From Amphiura filiformis (taxonomy: Eukaryota > Echinodermata > Ophiuroidea > Amphilepidida > Amphiuridae): a stretch of DNA of 64,000 nucleotides. Position numbers and translations under genes: made by a program. This document shows, piece after piece, positions 31,517 to 43,762 of the stretch; positions within the stretch are counted from its first letter, which is position 1, and each line of letters begins with the position of its first letter. The notes under the pieces were generated by a model. The model was not told the origin of the DNA, searched no databases, and was given only the letters and a program-made list of their open reading frames with translations. The DNA is taken from contig NC_092629.1 in assembly GCF_039555335.1 (NCBI RefSeq), forward strand, positions 30,997,382 to 31,061,381, written 5' to 3'.

Positions 31517-32043
31517 GTTGAACGGATGAGTGTAATGATAAAATATAAATTTCATAATGCCATCTTTAGCCTTTTGTTTACTAAAAAAAGACACGTTTTG
31601 TAAAGATAGATTAGCCGTTTAATGCATAAATAGCACGGACGTTTGGGAAAGGTTTCAAACAAATAATAAAGACACTGATGTGATGATGAAATTGCGTAAG
31701 TCGGGAATTATCTGCGTCGCAATGTTTTGTTTTGGTTTTAGGAATTTGACCTTAAAATTTACGACTTCATGACATTATCATTCGAAATCAACAAAAGATA
31801 TTTCAACAGTATAATGTCATCATTCTTTCTCTAGAATGTTTTGTACATGTATGTGAAATAGCTTCAACAATGGTTCGCTGCATAATGGTAAAAATAGCCT
31901 TGACCTAAAAAAGGGCGAGAGGTACCATATTTACGGATTCAGGCTCAATTTAAAATTGATATAAAACGTTTGTTTTTGATCGATTACAAAAATTAATTTT
32001 GTCGTATAAAGAAATTGTATCTGGCGTGAATTACACTACAGTT

Positions 32044-32049
32044 TTTATT
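32044..32049 (-). promoter_or_regulatory. Candidate poly(A) signal of lectin gene 1
   Basis: AATAAA on the minus strand lies about 140 bp past the stop codon at 32190, a normal distance for a short 3' UTR. No other AATAAA lies between it and the stop. Confidence 0.4.
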
Positions 32050-32189
32050 CCTAGGGCTCTTTGACTTCTTCAAATAATTTTTTTTAATGATAGAGTGAAT
32101 CCCCTGACCCTCTATAATTACGCACAAAAGATCGAATCCCCTTAATTCTTTTGCAAACCAGACTGATTAGCTTCATTTAGTCATACATT

Positions 32190-32446
32190 TTAAGGAGATG
32201 CGGGGCGCACCTTCATCTCCGTTGCAGCTAAAGAATAATAGTGACCCTTCCATGAGTAATAGTTAACACCAATAGCAAAAGTAGAATGAGGTCCATTAAG
32301 ATAGAGGCCATTCAGGTTGGCATTATGACAGTTCTCGTACCACCAAGCACCTTTGTATGTGACGGCACAATTACCCCCATTAGCGTCATTATCCTCGTCA
32401 CGTGTTGTAAATGCCTGGCCATCATGATAAGTAAATGAATCGCCCG
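32190..32446 (-). CDS. Lectin gene 1 exon 5 (FReD C-terminal third)
   Basis: The acceptor is TTCCCCTAG before CGGGCGAT and the stop TAA is at 32190-32192. It encodes the calcium loop TTRDEDND, the [17 protein letters not shown] disulphide pair, the conserved G.NYYSWKG stretch and [10 protein letters not shown]. Confidence 0.85.
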
Positions 32447-35400
32447 CTAGGGGAAATAAACATAAGAAATAACGTGACTTATTACAATGTAGGTGAATAA
32501 TACTAAAAAATGTGCATGTGTGTTGGTTTGTTACCGCACTTCCCCAATGTGTAATTGTGCTTATGATTATAAGTTTTTAAATGTCAGATGCACACACGTC
32601 AGCGTGCCTCTTCAAGGACGTATATACATCAGAAGGGAAGTTCTACTAACGTGAGACAGCGTTTCTCTTTTCCTCTCTCCTCTCCTCTCCTCTCCTCTCC
32701 TCTCCCTTTTTTCCCTTCCCTTCCCTTCCCTTCGCTTCTCCTCTCCTCTCTTGTCCTCTCCTCTTCTGTCATGTCCTGTCCTGTCCTCTCCTCTCCTCTC
32801 TTCTCTTACCTCCTCCGCCAATATATGCTCCAAGCGTCAATGTGTAATCAGTCGCCTCGTCACTGATGACAAATGACGCATACAAGTCATACGCCCACTC
32901 AGAGCCGTCATTTAAGTCTAACCTCAACTGGTATGTTTTGCCATTGTTAACTAGAGCATAGATTTTATCATTGCCAAGCCAGTATTCTACTGCAAGGTTA
33001 CCAAATCCAGCCTTATAATCCGCCCAGTAACGGTAAAAGTCTTCTGAACCATCAACACGTCTCTGGAACACCTGCGATTAGAAATCAATGAGATGAAATC
33101 AGGGACTGTTTAAAATTTACATGGGGGATTTGAAGGGTTTTGGGATATTAGAGGGATATTCTGATTTAATTAAACCATGAATGCGGAATGCTAAATTCAA
33201 ATGGAGAAAATTGAGAAAAAGGGGAGAATCCGAACGCTTCCTTTTTACTACAAAGTATGATTTTCAAAGATTTTTCTCCGTATGTTGACCAATCACAGCG
33301 CATATCTGATGCTGACATGTTTGCATTTAAACATCATAATACGCTGGTGTGTAAATTATCATAAGGATTATAATTGAAGACCGAATTAAAAAGACTAGTT
33401 TGCGTATGGCGTCCTGTCAATCAGACCAAAAATGTCATACTGCGCAGGTCAGCAACCAATCACGGCGGGCCTTTGTCATGACGTCAGACGCAAATAAGTC
33501 TTTTTAATTCGGTCTTTAATTATATAAGTAAGGAGAGAAAATGAAGCTTGAAGGAGAATCTTGTTTTGGAATGTATCTGAAATTTATTGATCAATATGAA
33601 CTAGAATAAAAGAAATATGTCACCTAAGATTGCATGAGAACACAGCACATGAGAGTAAATAGCATTTTACATAAACCCCGGCTAAAAAACCGCACGCGTT
33701 CGCCCAAACGACCTAAGCTAATCGGAGATCCACCTTTGAGCTTATTTTAGTGATAAAACAATGATTTTCATTTGGTTCCTGAACAATTATTTCAAGAGCT
33801 GCTGACTTTTTACTTGTTAGTTCGGTTGAAATAACCAGTTTCTTATATACTGAGGAAACAATTCGGGGAAAATCGCATTCAGCCGAAAATAATTTTTCCT
33901 ATATTGTTGTACAGAGCCGGAATTTCCCAGGTGGTGTATGACGTGCAGTCCCTAAATTCAGTAAATTTTCATCGTCAACCGTGTAATTGAATGGGATTAT
34001 TTTGAAATTTTAAAACGCTTGAAATGTCACAAACAAATAGGCCTATGTTGATAAATAATATAAATACAAGCTAAAACCGTTGGGGTTCGATAATGAACCC
34101 CACAAAACTAACGAGTATATGGAAAATGCCATACGGCCAGGCGGTTTCACGAGTTGCCGGCTCGATCATGTCATCCGCCGCCTGGAATTTCCCAAATTTG
34201 CATGGGCGCCATCACATTATGACGTCATAGCAACATTATGTGTGGGGTGTTTGTATTTATTTTGGTATCACTGGATAGAGGAGACCCCATAGTTATACAT
34301 TGGTCTCAAACGTAATGGTATATAACGTTTATAATTGAATACAATTAGGGGGTTGCAACCCCCTTCGTAGTCCTTGTTACAAAATATGGCTTAGTAGTTC
34401 TAGGGTTAAAGAACAAAATATGAAATCTTGAGACTGAAAGTCACACTGAAAATAATTTTCATTGTTACTCAATTCATTTTCAGCTTTAATCTGTGTATTT
34501 TATCAGTGTATTTTCAATGTGACTATGGTCTTCTCATAATGAGCAATGGTATAGTTTATTAATTTAATAATTTCTATACAAGGTCCAATGCATTTCAGTG
34601 AGATTATCACCATTTCAATTGGATTATTGAATGGTCAATCATTTTCATTTTTCATTTTTAAGTGTGATTGGAAACACTAGGAGACAATTTTTCCGTAAAA
34701 AAATCTGTGACCAGTTGGAAAGTCTGTGTTCAGATCGCGAATTTTTTTTCTCTTTGTGAAAATGACCTATATAACCAAAGAGCCCTTTTCAGTGCTATAT
34801 CACTGTGATATTATCTATTGTGTAGTTTTTCAATTTAAACAAGAAGCACTCCATCTCATTTGCTAAACTTCAATCGCTTAGCGATGCAGTATAAATTCAA
34901 CTTTACCCTGCAGTTTCAGTTTGATTTCAGTGTCAATATCTCATAGTGCTAAAAGATGCAAAGCGCTGTTTGGTTAATAATCATAACTAAAAAATAGAAT
35001 GCCATAATTATTGTTGCTTATAAGCAACGATGTCATTTGTATAAAAATAGTCTGCAAATAAGAAACATTTAAACAAACCATTGTACCGTAAATGGTGGTA
35101 CCGTAAATAACGGGACCAAAATATTTAATGGAATAAATCATACTTGGTGAAAATTCAATCCTACTACTTTTGTATGCATTTACAACTCATAATGAAAATG
35201 CAATTCATTTATTATCTCTAGAACTCTGTAAACTATTATAAACACGATAACGTACATGTAAATGACAATTTTAAAGTCATACATTTCCACTTTTTGATAT
35301 ACTTTACTTTGTTGTGATTTCTTCGGAAATTCTTGGAATATCAAGCCATCTTGGTATTTTAAAAGTATTTCCGGATTGAACACAAGTTTGATCCATTATG

Positions 35401-38400
35401 AAACTTTCCTTAAATAATTAATACTGTGCAAAATAAGGATTTACTTTTGAACCGAGCATCGTTTTGAAACCCAGGAGAACAGAATAAACACGAAACATTA
35501 CAACATAGAGAAATATATTAAAATTGGGCAGATAAACCAAAAGGCTATGTAAACGGCACATAATAATGAAACGTGAACTCACACCACTCGCATCATTTAT
35601 GCGGAAAAGCATATACACCACCCCATTTAGTCATAGTATATTAATCGTTCTTATGATCATACGTAGTATTCATGAAGCTACATTAATTTACCATTTTGAT
35701 ACCATTAAAAATATTAAATTTACTCACAGCCCATCCTCCCCCATCTGTTTCCATGTCGCACCATATTTGCATACGTGTTGGTGTAGAGGTACCGCTTAAA
35801 ATGGGATATATCCAATAAATACCACTCGTGGTTCTTCCAAATGTGGTCAAGATCTCATAACAATCTTGAGGTTCTGGAAAGAATAAGTAAGTTAGTTTTT
35901 TCTTCTAAATGGTGTTCTCGAGAGTTTTAAGTTAAACTCCACTTGTCTTTATAATCAGATATCACAATAAAATATTCCCCATAATAATATATCTTTTTCT
36001 GATCCTTCTGAGTAAATATATTTGCGTTATTTTATCAGCTTACCTGCGGGTTCTAAATTAGCATATTTAGAAGCAGCGCCTGCAAAATTGAAAATTGAAC
36101 ACGTTGCTATCGAGCTTGCATTAATAACCCTTGTGGTGGCAACTCCATCAGTTTTGACGTCACTTATATTCCATGAAATTGTAGCAGTATGAATCGCACC
36201 TGAGAACACGCACAAAAAATCAAGCGAATCCCCTTCCAAGAAATCGTTCACAGTTTCTTGATGATCGTACGGTTCAGAATTAATAAACACTAGCGGTCAC
36301 CCGTATTTCGCGGTCACTGTGTTTATCGGTTACTGCCTTTTGCATTACTTATATTTTATATTCTTTTTAATGTACTGGTCAGGTGTAATGGCCAGGTTCA
36401 ATTGCAGTGTTTGAGTTAATTTTTTACACCCCATTTTGAAAGTTAAGGTGTAATTTCACTTGGTGCAGGGCAATTTGAGGTGCAGTCTCGGAATAATCAA
36501 AATAAATGTACAATTTTGTAGAACAATACTTTCAACATTGGCAAAGTATTTTGTACAGACACTGATTATGCTGCTAACCTGTGAGTTACGTTGCTAAAAA
36601 GTCACCCATTTAACCATCTGTCTCTATGGGACAGGAAATTGTCAAAAGTTGGGGATCTTCAAAAGTCACAAATCACAGTTTGGCAACCCTGTTTAATTTG
36701 GGTGATTTGAAGACTTTGACCTAATTCAATAAACAAACATTTAACTGTTGACAATAGGTTCTAGTTTGAACACTGACATGATAATGTTGACAAATTAGTT
36801 GAATAAACAATGCATGTTAATTACTCAAGTCAGATTCTCCTGTGTAATGGTATGAGTGACCCAATGTCAGCATTGATCAGATCAGACATAGGATTTGCGG
36901 GTTTCATGTTAAACAGCATGACTGTATTGCAGTGTATTGTGACTGTTTACTCAGTGTTTACTCAGCGCTTAATTCGCAGGTTGCTTGCTAGTGCATTGCT
37001 AGGGCATTTTAAACTAATTAACATTATTTGACACCATTAACGTAAACAAAAACAAAATTGGACGTTTTATTGGGGTGCGGACAACCTTACTCTACGCAAC
37101 GCAAGAATCCGTTTTCCGAAACAATGTAAAACGTAGAAGTTTTTAGCCTTACCAATTCGCCAAACTCAGTAATTTATTATAGATACTTATGTCCGACATA
37201 TTAGGTGCAACTGAAATAAAATTAAGGAAACATAATGTTTACCACAATCTATCATCTTAGTGATAGTAAAGGCTGCAGTTATCACACAAACTTATGTTCA
37301 AACCCGTACCAAATGGTAACTGTTTTTGCAAACTTTTCAAAATAAAGTAAATTTAAGGGAGGTATTAACTCAACGGTTTGCATGCAAGTGATTTTATATG
37401 GCATAAAATCTTAAGTACTATATTATACACATTTTGCTCACATTATGACGTCATAGCGACACTATGTGGGAAATGTTTGTATTTATTTTGGTATCACCAA
37501 AAATAAAAGTACATGACGTTTTTACAGTAGTCCGTATGACTCACTGAGGCAGTAGGACACGGGTTAAAGAACGGGGCATTGCTAAATTATAGAACTTTAT
37601 GCTTACCACAATATTCAGCCCGATCTAGTATTATGTCAAGTGATTCTTTATTCCAATTCATGCGGTTGATTAATGTTATAGGGTAATCCACATACCACAG
37701 TGTTACATTTTTGCATAATCTATGGTGACTACCTCGCCTATATTGGCTACCACAGCACATAGGACATCAGAGTGTCTAGGCGCTACCAATCTTTGACATA
37801 AACATCTCTCGTTGTAGGGAAGTGACCACCTCAAAATGCCACCCTGTGTCGGGTCTGGTCGTTGTTTCAACACGCACACATGGCAATTACCTAGACATAA
37901 TGCTAAAGAAACAAAAATATGACCATAGAACGAACCCAGTAGTACAAACAGCTACATTGTGCCGTATATGAATGTTCCAACAGTACAATGTGAATTTTTG
38001 AATACGATATCTGTATACAATGCGCATGATTTATACCGCATGACGTATGACGTACGCATGGCGCATTATTTACGTTTATTCTCAATAGCAGCGTACGCTG
38101 CAAGGTACGTCATCGATCGCTCCGGGTGTAATTAACGGGTTTTTTTTGGACCATGGAGTCCAGCCTACATGAGTGTATCTTACCTGCTTACTGAGTAGCA
38201 TTTTGGAAATCTTTTAGTCACTTTTGGTCTTAAATGGACAGATCTTGAAATTCCAAGAAGGTATGATCCCGAGTGGTGAAACATGAAAATGAAAGTAAAC
38301 AACTTCCCCAACCGGGGTGACACTCATCATAGGACCCTGGTCAATATTCATTGTGGGTCGTTTTCATATCATATAATAAAAATATTTTTGCCCATCAGAT

Positions 38401-40983
38401 GTAACCCTCCAAATATATATAACCCGGGTTAATATAGTCCAATATACTGATCCTCATGGCTCAGCAACAGTGCGGTATCCGCTCTAGTTAAGTATCAAAA
38501 ACGAGAAAAGCAAAATCCAAATCTTCTTTTTCCACATTTCATTTCACAGCTGCAATATTCTTTCCCATTGCAAAATTTTGTTGAGGTTCAATAACTTGTT
38601 TAAAAGACATTGATCGGCAGATTTTGACGTAAAACGGACTTTAAGAGGAAACGTTCTTATTCTTATTTTCATTTGAAATGGTGATTATTATTATTATTTG
38701 AAGTCCTGTACTTTGTCTAATTTGTTTAACACGCCAAATCAATTATGTCCTTCTTAACGTGGGTCTAATTTTCAGCGTAGTGGTAAAAGCCTATTAATTC
38801 CCGCCGAATCCGAGCTGTATAGAGGTGTCGGGGACTTTGTCCAAAAATTACAATCCCCATCATATCCCAAGATCCCGCAGGAGTAGGTTTATGGGTGTGG
38901 CAAGTACGTAAAATAGCACATTACTTGACATATCATACTTTATATACAGTATTTCAATACAGACGTATATGAAAATCAATCCAACATGCTTAATCGATGA
39001 TTCAAATGAAATATTTAAATTTAATTAAACAGCGAATCCGTCTTACCGTAGTGATCAGCTTTAATTTTGCTTGTGATGGACCCAATTGCCGTTATATATT
39101 TGGTATCTAAGCAACAAAGATGTCACTGCTTAATAAAATATTTTAAATAATTTAACTCATTTTATGCCACTTAATATATAGTGCTTGTGCTTGATTGATG
39201 CTGGGTAAGAATACTTGTAGTTAAAACAATGTGCGATGAAAATATCTATCTTCACATTAATTGGTCTTATGCCATTCTTTTCATTTCATCTATATTTTTT
39301 ATGATTGATAAAAAAAAACCATCTGGAATAATAGGAAAGTTTACATAATATGTAATAAGTGTACTATAAATTTCGCTCGTGAAAGTCATAGTTATCATTC
39401 TCATCATGCTGCCTCTTATTTATGTATTTCATTTATAAACATCTTCATTTAAAAAATATCAACATCATTTTAAAACTATCAGATTAATTATGGAGAAAAC
39501 ATTCTTTCAAGGTTTTTAGTAATAAGCATATGAGGAGTAGATATTTTGTACATAGATAGCATGTATTATGTATTGGCATTTTTCTTAAAAATAATAACAC
39601 ACTGGTAACAAAAGTTATGTATATTATAGGGGCAAGGAATCCAGCGGTACATTACTTATGAAAAGAGGCAACGCTAGAATATAACTCACTTCTTAACATA
39701 CAGGGTGTCCCAGAAAAAAATACCGAGTGCATAAAATTGAACGCAAGTGGAGAAATAGACATCAGAATCAAAAATGTAAAATGTAGCGAGTAGCCTATTT
39801 AATTGCGCATCACATAGGAAACTTTTATTTGATTCAGTTGACTGGTTGCAGTTTGATCATACTCGCTCACCGCTTCCTAAAGTTTGTGTATCTCATTAAA
39901 TTTAGTCCACATTATCTTTTTTATAATCCGACGGTGTTATGTTTTTCATGCGTTCATAACAGTTTGTCCGAGAAAACTTTGATTTCTGCAATTGGAAGCT
40001 TTCCAACTTCAATTCTTTAGGTTGTGCAAATATGTTATATTTTAACTTTCCAAAGAATATTTGAGCCAAGAATCGACAATGATCAACTGCTTACAGTTTT
40101 ACGTGTGATTTTTGATTAATGTTTTGCATTACAATTTCTTGGAGATGTTCCAAAAACATTAATTTGTGTGAGAAATTTTTTAAGCCAGCTGGAATTCTTT
40201 TTACAACAAATCTTTATGCAACATTTATATCAACATTAACGAAAAAATTATATTTACAAGTACCGAGCATCATCTTACATGCAAGCTTTCATTTTCAATA
40301 TCGTTTTCAAATTTGAACAAAACCTAATTAGATGTTTTGAAAGAAACAGATTGTTTAAAAAGAACGAAAAGGATTTCATCGAACAAAATATGAAGCCCAA
40401 ATGACAGTGTTAACCACTAGTGCGCATTGATGTTGAATGATCTTTCTTTCAAACTTGGAATGAAGTGAATTGAGGCATGCGTTATGTAATCGCTCATTTC
40501 TTCGCAATTAGTCAACCGATTCCAGTACAATTAACGTATAAGATGCAAAATAAGATGGGCTACACGCTGATGCTTAAATTTTTGATTGTGATGTCTATTT
40601 CTAGACTTACGTCCAAATTCATCCGCCCGGTAATTTTTTATGGGACACTCTGTATATAATGAACCACTTGTCTTGAATCACTGAGATTTCAGTGAGGTAA
40701 TTGCACTTGCCCCTTAAATATCTATAACTTTTGTTACCAGTGTGTAGCTATTCTTTGAAAAAATGCAAAATACAGTCACAAAATTTATCAACGGGTGTAG
40801 TACCACTTTAAAGTCGGGTTATTTACATGACTTTTTATTTGTTATCACCACAATGAAAACTAGTTCCATGTTCCAAACATGGTTGACAAATTGGAAACGA
40901 TAAAAATAAACAAACCCCACATTAAACATAATATTACACTTACCTGACAAAGCCATCAGTAAGATACCACAGTTATATCCCAT
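32190..40983 (-). CDS. Lectin gene 1: secreted Ig-like + fibrinogen-related domain protein (FREP-like), 5 exons
   Basis: Coding exons, in order of transcription: 40983-40944, 36289-36044, 35873-35728, 33071-32810, 32446-32190 (40+246+146+262+257 = 951 bp, 316 residues plus stop). All borders are GT-AG and phases match (1,1,0,1). Exon 1 encodes a signal peptide ([13 protein letters not shown]). Exon 2 is a symmetric phase 1-1 module with Ig features (C..13..W, then [18 protein letters not shown] like the Ig F-G strands) and two N-glycosylation sequons. Exons 3-5 form a 220-residue FReD with DCYE, WCDM, NCAV and NCHN cysteines, the Ca2+ loop RDEDND and the ligand motif [12 protein letters not shown]. 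Ig+FReD is the layout of molluscan FREPs, and FReD lectins bind acetylated microbial sugars, so an innate immune lectin is likely. Transcripts are needed to exclude extra small exons. Confidence 0.8.
32673..32804. repeat. Pyrimidine tract (CTCTC/CCCTT pentamers) next to the exon 4 donor
   Basis: Over about 130 bases the plus strand is almost pure C/T, mostly CTCTC and CCCTT pentamers with a few G. In the sense of gene 1 it is a homopurine run that begins 6 bases after the exon 4 donor (GTAAGAG...). Gene 2 has a GAA repeat at the same site. Confidence 0.85.
32810..33071 (-). CDS. Lectin gene 1 exon 4 (FReD middle third)
   Basis: Acceptor TCGCAG before GTGTTCCAG, donor GAG/GTAAGAG. It is 262 bp, phase 0 to 1. 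It encodes [20 protein letters not shown] and the LGND/YALV and LRLDLNDG strands of the FReD core. It is about 90% identical in protein to the gene 2 counterpart. Confidence 0.88.
33369..33524. mobile_element. Small palindromic MITE in intron 3 of gene 1
   Basis: TATAATTGAAGACCGAATTA at the left matches the complement of TAATTCGGTCTTTAATTATA at the right. The match continues inward (AAAAAGACT..TTTGCGT). It is about 155 bp and non-coding. Confidence 0.65.
33525..35727. other. Intron 3 remainder of lectin gene 1
   Basis: No exon is seen. At 34195-34260 the string ACATTATGACGTCATAGC..ACA.TATGTG...TGTTTGTATTTA recurs at about 37436-37500, a short dispersed repeat shared by two introns of this gene. 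Confidence 0.45.
35728..35873 (-). CDS. Lectin gene 1 exon 3 (FReD N-terminal part)
   Basis: Acceptor TTTCCAG before AACCTCAAG, donor GCT/GTGAGT. It is 146 bp, phase 1 to 0. It encodes [20 protein letters not shown] and [13 protein letters not shown], the FReD start with the first disulphide cysteines. Confidence 0.88.
36044..36289 (-). CDS. Lectin gene 1 exon 2 (short Ig-like domain)
   Basis: Acceptor CCGCTAG before TGTTTATT, donor GCAG/GTAAGC. It is 246 bp, phase 1-1. One Cys, then Trp 13 residues later, a second Cys and the FNFAGAAS turn fit an I-set-like domain with a shortened centre (38 residues between the cysteines). Sequons are NIS and NAS. The Tyr that normally precedes the second Cys is missing, so domain assignment is moderate while the exon itself is well supported by splice phase. 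Confidence 0.65.
36290..39596. other. Intron 1 of lectin gene 1, left part
   Basis: No exon or mobile element with clear ends is recognised. It contains a second copy of the ATTATGACGTCATAGCGACA repeat at about 37441. Confidence 0.4.
39597..40745. mobile_element. Outer inverted-repeat element with a nested MITE
   Basis: ACACACTGGTAACAAAAGTT at 39597 is matched by AACTTTTGTTACCAGTGTGT ending at 40745. The match continues about 40 bp inward to GGGGCAAG/CTTGCCCC. The GGTGTCCCA element at 39701-40652 lies inside it. Confidence 0.55.
39701..40652. mobile_element. GGTGTCCCA-type DNA element, non-autonomous
   Basis: It starts CAGGGTGTCCCAGAAAAAAA and ends TTTTTTATGGGACACTCTG, flanked by TA on both sides, as in mariner-like insertions. 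It is 952 bp without a transposase frame. Confidence 0.65.
40944..40983 (-). CDS. Lectin gene 1 exon 1 (signal peptide)
   Basis: The ATG at 40983 follows GATCCGAG. Thirteen codons ([13 protein letters not shown]) and one extra base end at TCAG/GTAAGTG. The phase joins exon 2 to give Val. A short hydrophobic stretch with a following polar region fits a secretion signal. Confidence 0.7.
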
Positions 40984-41078
40984 CTCGGATCCTTTCTAAA
41001 TGTAAAGAAGTTTTTCTGCCAGGAAAATTATTAAAGTGACTTTTTCGCAAATTACCACAACACGCCGGCGCTGCGTCT

Positions 41079-41086
41079 ATTTTATG
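41079..41086 (-). promoter_or_regulatory. TATA-like box of lectin gene 1
   Basis: ATAAAATA on the minus strand, about 96 bp before the ATG, is followed by GC-rich sequence. A start site near 41050 and a 5' UTR of about 70 bases would result. Confidence 0.35.
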
Positions 41087-41552
41087 AGCCTCGGTCTATG
41101 TATTTCGTGAAAAGAAACTGGAACCGGGTACATTGCGCGTGCGCATGATGCAGTGCTTAGGTACAAAGCGCGAAATGTAAAGCATACTACATGTTTTCTA
41201 TCAAATTATTTGACTTTTGCTATTTGAAAGCTTTCTGTCAATGTTAAGCCTAAATATTAATTGTCCTTGAGGCAAATGAAACAAAAAAACTACTACTTAC
41301 TATCTGACCGTTTAAACGTAGAGATAATTACTATACATGCAAAGTTACACACGAATTTGTTTCATTTAGGTTCTGGAACACGTGTTCACATTAGAGAGAT
41401 TGCGAAGAGGCGTTCGCCGCTAACGCCATACGGGGTTACGATATTGTGCGGTGGAACGTCATAGTGCCGTTCACATCCAAACTTGTCTCCCACACAGCAA
41501 GTTTGTGTCGGTCGTAACGCTCGTCGTTCCTAGTATGTTCGTGATAGCCGCA
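41087..41552. other. 5' flank of lectin gene 1
   Basis: No coding sequence. TAGAGAGATTGCGAAGAGGC at 41393 resembles the ends of the 43763-44652 element. Confidence 0.3.
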
Positions 41553-41848
41553 TATACGCCGTAGAAGTGACGTCATAATCGGATTAACTACCATAGCAAT
41601 AGATGAATACAATTTTTGAATATACCGCGCTGCACTGCAGCAGGTTGCACTCATCACCTGTCTTCAATCATATAATAGATTGACTGCAATACCGCTCTTT
41701 TCAAATAGACTAATCTTACAGGTGCAATCTATGGTTCAATGCATCGGTACCGCATGAACGTTGTAGTGCGGGGCGATATAGCCAAAATTGTATTCATCTA
41801 TTGCTATGGTAGTTAATCTGATTAACTACGTCACTTCTACGGCGTATA
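41553..41848. mobile_element. Palindromic MITE, family with copies at 55.26 and 55.62 kb
   Basis: TATACGCCGTAGAAGTGACG at the left and its complement at the right. Arms continue through GGATTAACTACCATAGCAAT and GATGAATACAATTTT for about 110 bp each, around a short centre. Confidence 0.75.
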
Positions 41849-42344
41849 ATCTGGCCCGAGACTAAATCTAAACACAATTGCAATAAGCTCATGGTGGCGC
41901 TATGCTGTGACAAATATAATCTAAATATATAGGAAGCATCCATTGATTCACCTTGGGTGCATCTAACCAGAGAAGAAGAATAGATTCTCATCTTCTCTCA
42001 TCGAACCCACTTTCCTCGGTATTCATATGCAAATACGACTGGCTGCACCTATTGCTCTAAGCGTCCAGTCCAGATTAGCGATATTTGAGTTTTGCGGGCT
42101 ATACGAAAATGAGTAGGCCTATTGTTCACACGTGTATGCTATATATTTGCCTAAATAACCTAAACAGAGTTTGGTGTTGGATGCCCCATTACAGCTTTGG
42201 AAGTCGTCATGGTGTATATTATTCGAACAACAAGAAATAAACCCCATTATCATATAAATAGTACCCTGTTTACTTTTTAAAGCAAAATGAAAAAGATAAT
42301 TTAATATGCCTAGTTCGATTCAGGTTAAAGGGTACGTGAGGGTC
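41849..42344. other. Intergenic spacer, nothing recognised
   Basis: No open frame, repeat end or RNA motif found. Confidence 0.4.
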
Positions 42345-42614
42345 AAGGGTATAAAAGGTTTTAATAAAATTCAAAAAACATTTTGTTCAAAACTTGCTGT
42401 AAAACATTCTAGTATTACACAAAATGTTTGCCAACAGCATTTCGAATTTTGTTGAAAATGTTGTTTTATTATTTTTTTTTTCAGCATAACACGTTTTAAA
42501 AAAGAGTTTACATGATTTGTATAAAACCCGACGTTGTTATGTTAACAAAATGTTTTAACTAAAACCAAAAACACATGCATTATCATGTTTTAAAAACATT
42601 TTGGTGTTTGCTGG
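42345..42614. mobile_element. Partial copy of the CAGCAAACAC MITE family
   Basis: It shows GGGTATAAAAGGTTTTAATA, AACATTTTGTT, TATAAAACCCGACGTTGTT and the end TTTTGGTGTTTGCTGG. The left terminus is missing. Confidence 0.5.
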
Positions 42615-43450
42615 ATAGTACATACTGCAGTTACTGTACGTTTTCCTATACACAATACACAGTGCTCTTTCCCATTGACGCGTGACCTCTACAAATAGCC
42701 CTACGTTAAAAGTATGGGGATATGACTAGTTAACGTCGCTGTGTGAAAAATAACCGGCCAATATTAAAAGTACTCTTCTAAAGTTCTAGAAAATATAGTT
42801 TTTAACATGTCCTAAATTTTTAGCTAATTTAGATGTTTGGAAATATTCGTACTTTGGTGTTTTAGTCAATGTTATAGGTAATAGTACATTGCCTAGTTAA
42901 CGTCGCTGTGTGAAAAATAACCGGCCAATATTAAAAGTACTCTTCTAAAATTCTAGACAATATAGTTTTGTAACATGTCCTAAATTTTTAGCTAATTTAG
43001 GTGTTTGGAGAGGGTCGTACTTTTGTGTTTTAGGAAGGATATGTAAACGACAGATAACACCAAAAATATGAAGAAATTATTTCCAAACCGTGTTAAGTCA
43101 ACAATCATTATGTTGCTCATTTTCAAGAATGCTGGTTTACAAAAAGCACGCCATTGTCTCATTTCGTGAACAAAAGTACACATACCATTGTTTCCTTTCG
43201 TTTCCTTTATAATCGGTTACCCAACTGAAGCTATACTACAAACTTTATTGCGATATCGCACATGAAAACAGTCACATGTGCACAGCCAGAGAAGATCCGA
43301 TTTAATCAGTTGAGCTGTTTCAATGAGTGTTATCTTGGTTTAATAGCTTTTAATGGGGTTAAGTCCTGCAAAGGTCGAGATGAATTCTACTATAGACATG
43401 ACTGCATCATGATCCATATCAATGGTGACAAATGACGTTATATGAATTGC
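42615..43450 (-). repeat. Inverted copy of the core of the 52.3-53.8 kb element, with internal tandem duplication
   Basis: It is about 80-85% similar to the reverse complement of 52700-53320 (shared CCTATACACAATAC, TGACGCGTGACCTCTACAAA, AAATAACCGGCCAATATT, TTTCAATGAGTGTTATCTTG). Terminal repeats of the parent element are missing. A 168-bp tandem duplication (42725-42892 and 42893-about 43045, both starting CTAGTTAACGTCGCTGTGTG) is present only here. Confidence 0.65.
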
Positions 43451-43762
43451 TGTTGTCCGTCCAAAACAGATGATTCATACCGCATTATGTCGTAAGACGA
43501 CACGATCTTACCTAAATCTTCTTTTCGCAAGATGTTTTTTGGACGGCATTCTCCACACACAAATGAATAGGAAATCTCCTCGTTCGAATTCGTGACGAAA
43601 AATTTATAAATCTATTCACTTTTTCTCATCTACGAGAATGAAATTTATTACATACAGGACTCTACTTGTTCAATTTAGATACTTTGAATTGCTTCATAAC
43701 ATGACAAAGATAACATTTTTCTAAATTTTGTAATGCTTTTTTTGTCATTTTGAACGTCTATA

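Noticed and set aside
32588-32866. Plus-strand open frame over the CT tract
   Set aside because: It consists of low-complexity Ser/Leu/Pro from the pyrimidine repeat, antisense to the real FReD exon.
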